A stretch of DNA of 47,247 nucleotides from assembly GCA_900545405.1 (NCBI GenBank), contig UQYT01000019.1, positions 1 to 47,247 on the forward strand. The letters are read 5' to 3'. Within the stretch, counting starts at the first letter, position 1. The number at the start of each line of letters is the position of its first letter. Of this stretch, positions 1 through 7,003 are shown piece after piece. The DNA is from an uncultured Eubacteriales bacterium (GTDB taxonomy: Bacteria; Bacillota; Clostridia; Oscillospirales; Oscillospiraceae). The notes under the pieces are model-generated. The model ran no database searches. It was given only the letters and a program-made list of their open reading frames with translations, and was not told where the DNA came from. The position numbers and the translations under genes were made by a program.

Positions 1-81
1 TAACTTCATTCTACCAGGGGCCTGTATGAACTTCTTTTTATCCCCCTAAAGTGTTGCACTTGATAGTATAATTCACCGGTG

Positions 82-115
82 AAAAAAAGTCCGCCCCGCA
101 GTATGCGGGGCGGAC
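82..115 (-). terminator. Rho-independent terminator of the FAD oxidoreductase gene
   Basis: A perfect 12-bp inverted repeat (89-100 with 104-115, loop gta) is followed on the minus strand by seven U residues (82-88). It lies 12 bases past the stop codon of the minus-strand oxidoreductase. The remaining bases 1-81 hold no gene I can support. Confidence 0.9.
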
Positions 116-126
116 ATCATTCTATC

Positions 127-1521
127 TTACGCGAGCTCGCGTCCCATGAGGACGCCCATGGCGGAGGCCATCATGAGGCCGCGGGTCCAGCCGGAGGAGT
201 CGCCCAGGGCATGGAGGCCGGGGACATTGGTGTTGAAGCTGGTGTCCATCTTGACCTTGTTGGAGTAGAACTTCAGCTCAGGGGAATACAGCAGCGTCTC
301 GTAGGATGCGAAGCCGGGGACGACTTCGTCCATGGACTTGATGAAGTTGATGATGTTTATCATCGCGCGGTAAGGCATGGCGGCGGTGATGTCGCCCGCG
401 ACGGCGTCCACCAGGGTGGGACGGACGTTGGAGTAGGCCAGCTCCTTCTCCCAGGTGCGCTTGCCGTCGAGTATGTCGCCGAAGCGCTGGACAAGGATGT
501 GGCCGTTGGCCAGCATGTTGGTCAGCTCGCCGACCTTCTGCGCGTAGGCGATGGGCTGGTTGAAGGGCACGGAGAAGTTGTGCGAGCAGAGGATGGCGAC
601 GTTGGTGTTCGGGCTCTTGAGGTCGGCGCCCTTGAAGGCGTGGCCGTTGACGACGGCGAGGTCGTTGTCGTAGTTCTCCTGGCTCACGACGCCGCCGGGG
701 TTCTGGCAGAAGGTGCGGACCTTGTTCTTGAAGGGCTTCGGGTAGCCGATGAGCTTGGACTCATAGAGGACGTCGTTTATCTCCTCCATGATCTCGTTCC
801 TGACCTCGACGCGGACGCCGATATCGACGGTGCTGGGCTGGTGCTCCACGCCGTGCTCGGAGCAAATCTTCTCCAGCCAGTCCGCGCCGCGGCGGCCGGT
901 GGCGACGACGGTGTGCTCCGCGCGGATCTCAAAGTCCTTCTTGCCGTCCGTGAGGTACACGCCGCGGCAGACGTCGCCCTCCATGATGAGGTCGCGGCAC
1001 TCGGTGTCGAAGTACATCTCGACGCCGTGGTCCATGAGGTAGTGCTCTATGCCGAGGTAGACGTCGTGCGCCTTCTCGGTGCCCATGTGGCGGATGGGGC
1101 AGTCCACGAGCTTGAGTCCGGCCTTGATGGCGCGGGCGCGGATGCGGCGGACCTTCTCCTCGTTGCCGATGCCCTCGATGTGCTCGTCGGCGCCGAACTC
1201 GAGGTAGATCTTGTCGGCGTAGTCGATGGTCTCCTGGGCCAGGCGCTCGCCAATGAGCGTGGGCAGGTCGCCGCCGACCTCACAGGCCAGGGAGAGCTTG
1301 CCGTCCGAGAACGCGCCCGCGCCGGAAAAGCCCGTGGTGATATGGCAGACGGGCTTGCAGTTCATGCAGACGCCGGTCTTGGCCTTGGGGCAGCTGCGCT
1401 TTTCAAGGGCGCGGCCTTTCTCGACCATCACTATCTTCTTCTTGCTGCCCCGGCGCAGCATCTCGAGCGCCGTGAATATACCGGCAGGTCCCGCGCCGAC
1501 GATGACGACATCTGCATTCAT
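127..1521 (-). CDS. FAD-dependent oxidoreductase (COG2509-like dehydrogenase)
   Basis: A 464-residue flavoprotein. The N terminus carries the dinucleotide-binding fingerprint VVIVGAGPAGI (residues 5-15), and a second nucleotide-binding segment ends in VVATGRRGADW in the middle. The C-terminal GLHALGDSSGWTRGLMMASAMG is the FAD-closing segment of this family. A cysteine-rich stretch (CPKAKTGVCMNCKPVC) follows the first Rossmann motif, as in the uncharacterised FAD-dependent dehydrogenase family that some annotations call NAD(P)/FAD-dependent oxidoreductase. The substrate is unknown. The ATG is preceded by GGAGG at proper spacing. The gene lies just downstream of the tRNA-Gly and its hairpins, with no clear promoter of its own, and ends at a strong terminator. 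The family call is solid; the physiological role is not known. Confidence 0.85.
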   Translation of the reverse strand: MNADVVIVGAGPAGIFTALEMLRRGSKKKIVMVEKGRALEKRSCPKAKTGVCMNCKPVCHITTGFSGAGAFSDGKLSLACEVGGDLPTLIGERLAQETIDYADKIYLEFGADEHIEGIGNEEKVRRIRARAIKAGLKLVDCPIRHMGTEKAHDVYLGIEHYLMDHGVEMYFDTECRDLIMEGDVCRGVYLTDGKKDFEIRAEHTVVATGRRGADWLEKICSEHGVEHQPSTVDIGVRVEVRNEIMEEINDVLYESKLIGYPKPFKNKVRTFCQNPGGVVSQENYDNDLAVVNGHAFKGADLKSPNTNVAILCSHNFSVPFNQPIAYAQKVGELTNMLANGHILVQRFGDILDGKRTWEKELAYSNVRPTLVDAVAGDITAAMPYRAMINIINFIKSMDEVVPGFASYETLLYSPELKFYSNKVKMDTSFNTNVPGLHALGDSSGWTRGLMMASAMGVLMGRELA

Positions 1522-1540
1522 TGATAATAACCTCCAGACA

Positions 1541-1567
1541 CAAAAACAGCACGCTGAAAAGCGTGCT
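1541..1567 (-). terminator. Hairpin with U-tract between tRNA-Gly and the oxidoreductase
   Basis: An 8-bp stem (1548-1555 with 1560-1567) is followed on the minus strand by a G and five U residues (1542-1546). It looks like an intrinsic terminator for the tRNA, yet it ends only about 20 bases before the oxidoreductase start codon, so it may act as a partial terminator or attenuator. Confidence 0.6.
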
Positions 1568-1586
1568 AAAAAATACGGTCGTTGTG

Positions 1587-1615
1587 GGCCATCTTCGGCA
1601 AAGCCGAAGATGGCC
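1587..1615 (-). terminator. First hairpin after tRNA-Gly
   Basis: A perfect 13-bp stem (1587-1599 with 1603-1615, loop aaa in plus orientation) directly abuts the CCA end of the tRNA. No U-tract follows at once; a run of six U residues comes about 15 bases later. It may be a processing or termination element acting together with the second hairpin. Confidence 0.5.
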
Positions 1616-1691
1616 TGGAGCGGGCAACGAGATTCGAACTCGCTACCTCCACCTTGGCAAGGTGGCGCTCTGCCAAATGAGCTATGCCCGC
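1616..1691 (-). tRNA. tRNA-Gly (anticodon GCC)
   Basis: A 76-nt cloverleaf on the minus strand. The acceptor stem is GCGGGCA with TGCCCGC and the D arm is GCTC/GAGC. The anticodon stem CCACC/GGTGG encloses the loop TTGCCAA, so the anticodon is GCC. The T arm has the usual TTCGAAT loop. The discriminator base is U and the CCA end is encoded (1618-1616). A strong promoter lies directly upstream. Confidence 0.97.
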
Positions 1692-1703
1692 AAAACGTTT
1701 GTT

Positions 1704-1731
1704 ATTTTAGCACGTTTATGAAATTTGTCAA
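1704..1731 (-). promoter_or_regulatory. Sigma-A promoter of tRNA-Gly
   Basis: On the minus strand a perfect -35 TTGACA (1731-1726) and a -10 TAAAAT (1709-1704) are separated by 16 bases. The -35 overlaps the stop codon of the lipoprotein gene upstream. The tRNA begins 12 bases after the -10. Confidence 0.8.
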
Positions 1732-2945
1732 GGGCTTTGTGAATTTTCCGCATCCGGCTCTGCCGAGGGGCTCGGGCTGGGGCTGACGGCGTCCGGGCTG
1801 GTCTCGGGATCGGGCTCCGAGGGCTCCTCCGTCAGCGCGGAATAGGACAGGCTGCCGTCGCACTGGGGATAGCGCTCGTTGTCCCACCAGTAGTGGCCCC
1901 ACATATCGGAGTCGCTGATGAGGAAGGTCCCCGCGAGGCCGAGCTCCGCCGCGGCGCTGACGTCCACATGGTAGCTCGCGCCGTCCACGGTTATGATGTT
2001 CCAGTAGTGCTCCGCGCGGTCGAGCCGGCCGGAGACGACCAGGCACTCCACGCCGACCTTGTCGCACAGCGCCTTGAAGGCCAGGGCCATGCCCTCGCTG
2101 TTTGCCTTGCCGAGGTGCACGGCGTCCCAGAAGGTGTTCCCCGCCTCTGCGTCCGAGCGGCAGGACTCCATGATGACCGTGGCCGCCTGGAGCGCACGGT
2201 AGGCCGAGCCCTTCGCCGTCACGCGCGCGGCCAGCTCCTCCAGGTCGCCCTCGAGGATGTCCTTGCGGGAGCTGAGCGTGGGCGAGCTCGCGCCGTAGTC
2301 AAGGCTTATCTCGTATATGCGCTGCAATCCGCCGCCGGTGTACATGGTGACGTCCGCCACGGGGCGGTTCACGCAGGAGAGCGGGTCGGCAAAATACGCC
2401 TCGGTCACGTAGTCCGCCACCTCGGCCTCGCTTGCACCGGAGGCGTTCACCATGACGACCAGGCCGGTGCTCATCTCGTCGAGCGCGGCGCTGATGGCGT
2501 CGTTGAGGCCGCTGACCGTGCCGGTGCTGACGATGGCGTCCAGCTCCTCGGCCGTGTGCAGGTAGTAGATGAACACCTCGGCCTCATAATAGCTCACGAG
2601 GCGGTCGAGGTCATAGGAGATGTAGTCCACGGCGTAGGCGGCGAGGGCGGTCTCGCTCCTAACGTCGTTGCAGGCGGAGGCGAGGTCGTCGCGGATGTTC
2701 TCGCCGTCGTAGCCGCTGAAGTCCAGCGAGCCGCGCTCCTCGTGTGCGGTGACCAGCTTGTTGATGGCCAGCTTGAGCTCGAGATAGTTCTGCACCGCGA
2801 CGGTGCCCTCCGGCTGCTGGGGCGAGGCGGTGGACTCGGCGTAGTCCTCTATGGTGAGGTACTCCTGGTCGAAGATGGAGGCGCAGCCGCTCAGCGGCGC
2901 CGCGAGCGCCGCGAGGACCAGTATTGCTGCAAGCGCCCTTTTCAC
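1728..2945 (-). CDS. Transglutaminase-like lipoprotein, catalytic Cys replaced by Ser
   Basis: A 405-residue exported lipoprotein. I chose the GTG at 2945 because GGGGAGG sits seven bases upstream; an in-frame TTG at 2963 has no such site. The N terminus MKRALAAILVLAALAAPLSGC is a lipoprotein signal, with lipidation expected at Cys21. The C-terminal third has the transglutaminase-like core: a helix around KANSEGMALAFKALC, then EHYWNIITVDG and YHVDVS, which hold the His and Asp of the triad. The position normally occupied by the nucleophilic Cys (family pattern xCEGxA) reads NSEGMA, so the nucleophile is Ser. The extreme C terminus is a Pro/Ser/Glu-rich tail. It may be a non-catalytic or altered cell-surface protein. 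It starts 22 bases after the LUD gene and is probably cotranscribed with it. Confidence 0.75.
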   Translation of the reverse strand: MKRALAAILVLAALAAPLSGCASIFDQEYLTIEDYAESTASPQQPEGTVAVQNYLELKLAINKLVTAHEERGSLDFSGYDGENIRDDLASACNDVRSETALAAYAVDYISYDLDRLVSYYEAEVFIYYLHTAEELDAIVSTGTVSGLNDAISAALDEMSTGLVVMVNASGASEAEVADYVTEAYFADPLSCVNRPVADVTMYTGGGLQRIYEISLDYGASSPTLSSRKDILEGDLEELAARVTAKGSAYRALQAATVIMESCRSDAEAGNTFWDAVHLGKANSEGMALAFKALCDKVGVECLVVSGRLDRAEHYWNIITVDGASYHVDVSAAAELGLAGTFLISDSDMWGHYWWDNERYPQCDGSLSYSALTEEPSEPDPETSPDAVSPSPSPSAEPDAENSQSP

Positions 2946-2967
2946 GGCCGCGCCTCCCCTCAAGAAA

Positions 2968-3564
2968 TCAGTAGCCGAGCTCCTCGTTGATGATGACGAC
3001 CTCTATCGGCATGCCCATCATCGGCTCCATGAGCATGGACACGCCGCGGCAGATGCGGTCCGCGCTGCGGCAGTCGTAGCACTTGAGCTCGCCCTTGACG
3101 CAGGGGGTGTCCTTGCCGAACCTGCGCGCGTTGAGCGGAGCGGCGACATTCCGCGCACGCCAGAAGGCCTTCTCCACGTCGGGACACACCTTATTCACGC
3201 CCGCGACGATGTAGACCTTCTCGTGGCCGTAGAGGTTGGAGGCCACGCGGTTGCCCGCGCCGTCTATGTTTATGATCTCGCCCGTCTCGGCTATGCCGTT
3301 GGCGCTGGAGACGTATATCTGGGCCTTGGCCGCCCTAGCGCGCGCCTCGTTCGGCTCGGTCTTCCAGTGCCAGGCCACGTCCGCGGCCTTGCCCTGCAGC
3401 TTCTCGTAGAGTCCGATGGCCTCGACGGTCTTGCTGCCGCCGATGCCGACGGTCTTGCCCGCGAGCTGCTCCGTCAGGTAGTCCGCCGCCTCCGCGCCGG
3501 TCTCAAAATAGCGGAACGTGAAGCCGCGCCCCTCGAGGCTCTTTTTGAGTTTTTCGATGTCCAT
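2968..3564 (-). CDS. LUD-domain (lactate utilisation-type, DUF162) protein
   Basis: A 198-residue single-domain protein. VGIGGSKTVEAIGLYEKL near residues 39-56 and VSSANGIAETGEIINIDG near 106-123 are hallmarks of the LUD fold shared with LutC/LldG. A cysteine cluster near residues 153-170 (PCVKGELKCYDCRSADRIC) is seen in the stand-alone clostridial form. LutA and LutB partners are not nearby, so involvement in lactate oxidation cannot be inferred from context; the fold is clear, the reaction is not. The start is ATG with AAGGAGA upstream. It lies between the YitT gene and the lipoprotein gene in a closely spaced minus-strand run. Confidence 0.8.
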   Translation of the reverse strand: MDIEKLKKSLEGRGFTFRYFETGAEAADYLTEQLAGKTVGIGGSKTVEAIGLYEKLQGKAADVAWHWKTEPNEARARAAKAQIYVSSANGIAETGEIINIDGAGNRVASNLYGHEKVYIVAGVNKVCPDVEKAFWRARNVAAPLNARRFGKDTPCVKGELKCYDCRSADRICRGVSMLMEPMMGMPIEVVIINEELGY

Positions 3565-3579
3565 TGTCTATCTCCTTTC

Positions 3580-4449
3580 TCAGTTCTCCTCCGATATATC
3601 GCCGAAGCCGTTGCCGTAGACGTTCTTCGCCTCCGTCACTATGAGGAAGGCGTGGGTGTCTATGGACTTGATTATGCGCCGCACGTCCATGATCTGGTGC
3701 TTTTTGATGACGCAGAGGATGACGTTCTTGGCCTTGCCGGTGTAGGCGCCCTCGCCGTGCAGCAGCGTGACGCCGCGGCCGAGCGTGGCGGTGATGGCGT
3801 TTTTGAGCTTGTCGCTCTCGTCGCTGATGATGTAGCAGACCTTCGACGTGCCCATGCCGTAGAGCACGAGGTCGATTACGCGGGTGACGATGAACATGCC
3901 GATGATGGCGTACATCGCCGCCTCGTACTGGTTGAAGATGAGCGCGAAGGCCGCGATTATGATGACGTCCAGGATGAGGATTATGGTGCCGAAGTTGATG
4001 TAGGGGTACTTCCGGCGCACGAACTTGGCCACGATGTCTATGCCGCCCGTAGTGTCGCCCGCGCGGTAGATGAGACCGAGGCCCAGGCCGTAGATGACGC
4101 CGCCGTAGATGGCCGCGAGCAGCAGATTGTCCGTGACCGAGATGGGGATGAGGGCGAAAACGTCCATCAGCACCGAGGAGAGCATCGTCGCCACGAAGGA
4201 GCCGACGATGAACTTCAGTCCGAAGGCGCGCCAGGCCAGGATGAACAGCGGGATGTTTATCACGATGTTGATGACGCCGACGGGGATCTCCGTCAGGTAG
4301 TTGATTATCATCGCGATACCGGTGACGCCGCCGGCGATGATGTCGTTGGGGTAGTAGAAAAACCGAAAGCCGGCCGCGTAGATGACGGAGCCTACCACTA
4401 TCAGGGCGTATTCCTGCAGATAGTCCTTGAACGTCTTAGAGTGCAGCAT
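3580..4449 (-). CDS. YitT family membrane protein (DUF2179)
   Basis: A 289-residue integral membrane protein. The start MLHSKTF is set by GGAGG seven bases before the ATG; a longer upstream frame lacks a site. Five or so hydrophobic segments occupy the first 170 residues, including AAGFRFFYYPNDIIAGGVTG, typical of the YitT/DUF161 repeat. The soluble C-terminal part (roughly residues 205-285, with GRGVTLLHGEGAYTGK) is the DUF2179 domain. Function is unknown in most members; some clostridial relatives are annotated as membrane transporters without proof. It starts one base after the topoisomerase A subunit ends, so it is almost certainly translated from the same transcript. Confidence 0.88.
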   Translation of the reverse strand: MLHSKTFKDYLQEYALIVVGSVIYAAGFRFFYYPNDIIAGGVTGIAMIINYLTEIPVGVINIVINIPLFILAWRAFGLKFIVGSFVATMLSSVLMDVFALIPISVTDNLLLAAIYGGVIYGLGLGLIYRAGDTTGGIDIVAKFVRRKYPYINFGTIILILDVIIIAAFALIFNQYEAAMYAIIGMFIVTRVIDLVLYGMGTSKVCYIISDESDKLKNAITATLGRGVTLLHGEGAYTGKAKNVILCVIKKHQIMDVRRIIKSIDTHAFLIVTEAKNVYGNGFGDISEEN

Positions 4450-4450
4450 A

Positions 4451-6700
4451 TCATTCCTCCAACAGAGAAAGCTGTTTTTCTCCCCTGTCCTCGTCCCGGA
4501 GCAGCGCGCCGGCGGCGGGAAGGCTGCGGACGCGGTAGCGGGAGAGGTTCTTGATGCCCGTCTCATGCAGCGGCCGGGCCCCGCTCAGCTTGTATTTCGG
4601 CTTCATCGTCATTACCGCCACGCCCTGGGTCGAGCGCGAGGTCTTGGGCGCGAGCAGCGCGCTGCTGAAGATGATGGCGCGCCCCTCCGTGGAGAACGCG
4701 GCGATCTCCAGCTCCTCCGTGAGCTGGAGGATGCAGACCAGCGGGCTCTTGTCGGAATAGGCGTTCAGCAGCTTTTTGCGGTTGGTCTTGGTCTCGTAGG
4801 CCGAGAGCGTGAGGCGCGCGGCCTTGCCGTTTTCAAAGAAGAGCAGCAGCTGGCCCGTGTAATCGCCGGGGTCGATGACCTGCAGCACGCGCTCGCCCTC
4901 GTCCATACCCAGCTTGCCGGGCAGGTACACGCCGAGCAGCGAGGCCTTGGAGTCCTCGAAGTCCGCAAGGCGGGTCTTGTACACCTGCTGCCGGTCCGTG
5001 AACACCAGGAGCTCCGAGCGGTTCGCAGCGTCGAACTCCTCCGCAGGGCCGTCGCCCTCCTTGTACTTCTGCTCGCCGGACATGCGCAGGGACTGCGGCG
5101 TTATCTTCTTGAGGTAGCCCTCCCGCGAGACGAACACGCGGACCGGGTAGTCCTCCACCGGCTCCTCGTCCATGTCCTCGGGCAGCTCGTCGGCGTAGAC
5201 TATGCCCGTGTGCCGGGGCGAGGGGTAGTCCTTTATTATCCGCTCCAGCTCCTTGACGATGATGTTCAGGAGCTTGCGGCGGCTCTGCAGCGTGGCCTCC
5301 AGCTCGGCGATGTCGCGCTCAAGCTGCTCCGTCTCCGCCGTGCGCTTGAGGATGTACTCGCGGTTTATGTTGCGCAGCTTTATCTCCGCCACGAACTCGG
5401 CCTGGGTCTTGTCGATGCCGAAGCCGGCCATGAGGTTCGGCACGACGTCGGCCTCGCGCTCCGTGTTGCGGATGATGTCTATGGCCTTGTCGATGTCGAG
5501 CAGTATCTTGCCGAGGCCCTTGAGGAGGTGCAGCTTCTCCTGCTTGCGGCTGAGGTCGAAGTAGACGCGCCGCTTGACGCAGTCGAGCCTCCAGGCCGTC
5601 CACTCACCGAGTATCTCGCGCACGCCCATGACCTTCGGCGTGCCCGCGATGAGGATGTTGAAGTTGCAGGCAAAGGAGTCCATCAGCGGCGTGGACTTGA
5701 AGAGCTTTGCCATGAGCTTTTCCGGGTCGGCGCCGCGCTTGAGGTCGATGGCGAGCTTCAGGCCGCCGAGGTCGGTCTCGTCGCGCATGTCGGAGATCTC
5801 CTTGACCTTGCCCGCCTTCACCAGCTCCGCGACCTTGTCCATGACGGCCTCGGCTGTGGCGGTGTAGGGTATCTCGTAGATCTCTATGACGTTCTCCTTG
5901 GCGTCATACCGCCAGCGGGAGCGGACCTTGAAGCTGCCGCGGCCGGTGCGGTATATCTCCTCCATGACGCCGGGCTCCATGATTATCTCGCCGCCCGTGG
6001 GGAAATCCGGGGCGGGCAGGGTCGCCATGAGGTCGCACTCCGGGTCGCGGATGTAGCTTATCGCGGTCTCGCAGACCTCGGTGAGGTTGAAGCCGCAGAT
6101 CTGGCTGGCCATGCCGACGGCTATGCCGGTGTTAGCAGAGACGAGCACGTTGGGAAAGGCCGTGGGCAGCAGTGTCGGCTCCTTCATCTTGCCGTCGTAG
6201 TTGTCCACGAAGTCGACCGTGTCCTTGTCTATGTCCCGGAATATGTCGGCGCAGATGGGGGCCAGCTTGGCCTCCGTGTACCTCGAGGCGGCGTAGGACA
6301 TGTCGCGTGAATACACCTTGCCGAAGTTGCCCTTGGAGTCCACGAAGGGCGTGTTCAGCGCCTCACAGCCCTTGGTGAGGCGCACCATAGTCTCATATAT
6401 GGCCGCGTCGCCGTGGGGGTTGAGCTTCATGGTCTGGCCGACGATGTTGGCCGACTTGGTCCGCGAGCCGGTGAGCAGGCCCATCTTGTACATGGTGTAG
6501 AGCAGCTTGCGGTGAGAGGGCTTGAAGCCGTCTATCTCGGGTATGGCGCGGGAGACAATGACGCTCATGGCGTAGGGCATGTAGTTCGTCTCCAGCGTCT
6601 CGGTTATGGGCTGCTCGAGCACCTCGGCGCGCAGGCCCATCACGTTTTCGTTGGTAACTTTTTTGCTTTCCGGCTCCTGAGCCGGTTTCTTTCGAGCCAT
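4451..6700 (-). CDS. Type IIA DNA topoisomerase subunit A (ParC/GyrA-like, divergent)
   Basis: A 749-residue DNA breakage-rejoining subunit. The catalytic Tyr is Tyr141 in SRYTEAKL. The winged-helix region reads KLNPHGDAAIYETMVRL (residues 92-108), and the tower and coiled-coil gate follow. The C-terminal beta-pinwheel (about 510-749) lacks a GyrA-box QRRGGKG, favouring a ParC-like decatenase over a gyrase. The residue equivalent to the quinolone-contact Ser83/Ser80 is Ala99, while Glu103 matches ParC Glu84. The partner B subunit lies upstream, separated by a 96-residue membrane protein. The gene begins immediately at the stop of that small gene. The pair looks distinct from canonical GyrAB and may be an extra clostridial type II enzyme. 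Confidence 0.88.
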   Translation of the reverse strand: MARKKPAQEPESKKVTNENVMGLRAEVLEQPITETLETNYMPYAMSVIVSRAIPEIDGFKPSHRKLLYTMYKMGLLTGSRTKSANIVGQTMKLNPHGDAAIYETMVRLTKGCEALNTPFVDSKGNFGKVYSRDMSYAASRYTEAKLAPICADIFRDIDKDTVDFVDNYDGKMKEPTLLPTAFPNVLVSANTGIAVGMASQICGFNLTEVCETAISYIRDPECDLMATLPAPDFPTGGEIIMEPGVMEEIYRTGRGSFKVRSRWRYDAKENVIEIYEIPYTATAEAVMDKVAELVKAGKVKEISDMRDETDLGGLKLAIDLKRGADPEKLMAKLFKSTPLMDSFACNFNILIAGTPKVMGVREILGEWTAWRLDCVKRRVYFDLSRKQEKLHLLKGLGKILLDIDKAIDIIRNTEREADVVPNLMAGFGIDKTQAEFVAEIKLRNINREYILKRTAETEQLERDIAELEATLQSRRKLLNIIVKELERIIKDYPSPRHTGIVYADELPEDMDEEPVEDYPVRVFVSREGYLKKITPQSLRMSGEQKYKEGDGPAEEFDAANRSELLVFTDRQQVYKTRLADFEDSKASLLGVYLPGKLGMDEGERVLQVIDPGDYTGQLLLFFENGKAARLTLSAYETKTNRKKLLNAYSDKSPLVCILQLTEELEIAAFSTEGRAIIFSSALLAPKTSRSTQGVAVMTMKPKYKLSGARPLHETGIKNLSRYRVRSLPAAGALLRDEDRGEKQLSLLEE

Positions 6701-6991
6701 TTACTTCTTTCCGCCCTTGCCTTTTTTCTTCTTGCCGGTCTCAAGGTCGCGCCCGCAGTGGGGGCACTCCTTGATGCTGAACAGCTTTTTGATGATGAGT
6801 CCGCCGCACCAGGGGCAGCGGCTCCACTTGAGCACCACGGCCATGGTGAACAGCAGCACGACCACGGCCCAGACGGCCATGCTCGAGGCCTGAGGCGACG
6901 ACGGCTCCATGCCGAACATGCCGATGAGGCACAGCAGGACCGAGAGCAGCAGGCCTATGACGGTGATTTTCTTGACTGTATTGAGCTTCAT
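6701..6991 (-). CDS. Small membrane protein with C-terminal zinc ribbon
   Basis: A 96-residue protein I do not recognise as a named family. Two hydrophobic segments (about 8-26 and 38-55) are followed by a rubredoxin-like knuckle pair CPWCG (59-63) and CPHCG (76-80), expected to bind zinc, and a very basic Lys/Gly tail. It lies between the two topoisomerase subunit genes with 12 bases and 0 bases of spacing, so it must be on the same message. An interaction with the topoisomerase or with DNA near the membrane is only a guess. Confidence 0.75.
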   Translation of the reverse strand: MKLNTVKKITVIGLLLSVLLCLIGMFGMEPSSPQASSMAVWAVVVLLFTMAVVLKWSRCPWCGGLIIKKLFSIKECPHCGRDLETGKKKKGKGGKK

Positions 6992-7003
6992 TGCCGGGCC
7001 CCC

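Noticed and set aside
1..60. Resemblance of the first bases to the plus strand near 9161-9190 (both with acttcattct and ggggcctg)
   Set aside because: Only two short blocks match with different spacing; too little to call a repeat.
79..1524. Long plus-strand open frame antisense to the oxidoreductase
   Set aside because: Composition is dominated by Val, Ala, Gly, Asp and Leu, as expected from the complement of a GC-rich gene. No ribosome site, and the minus-strand protein has clear FAD motifs.
2851..6310. Two long plus-strand frames (2851-4554 and 4427-6310)
   Set aside because: They cross several genuine minus-strand genes and have no recognisable motifs or start signals.
6397..6435. Ala99 as a sign of acquired fluoroquinolone resistance
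   Set aside because: The subunit is a divergent paralogue, so the residue is more likely ancestral in this family than selected by drugs.
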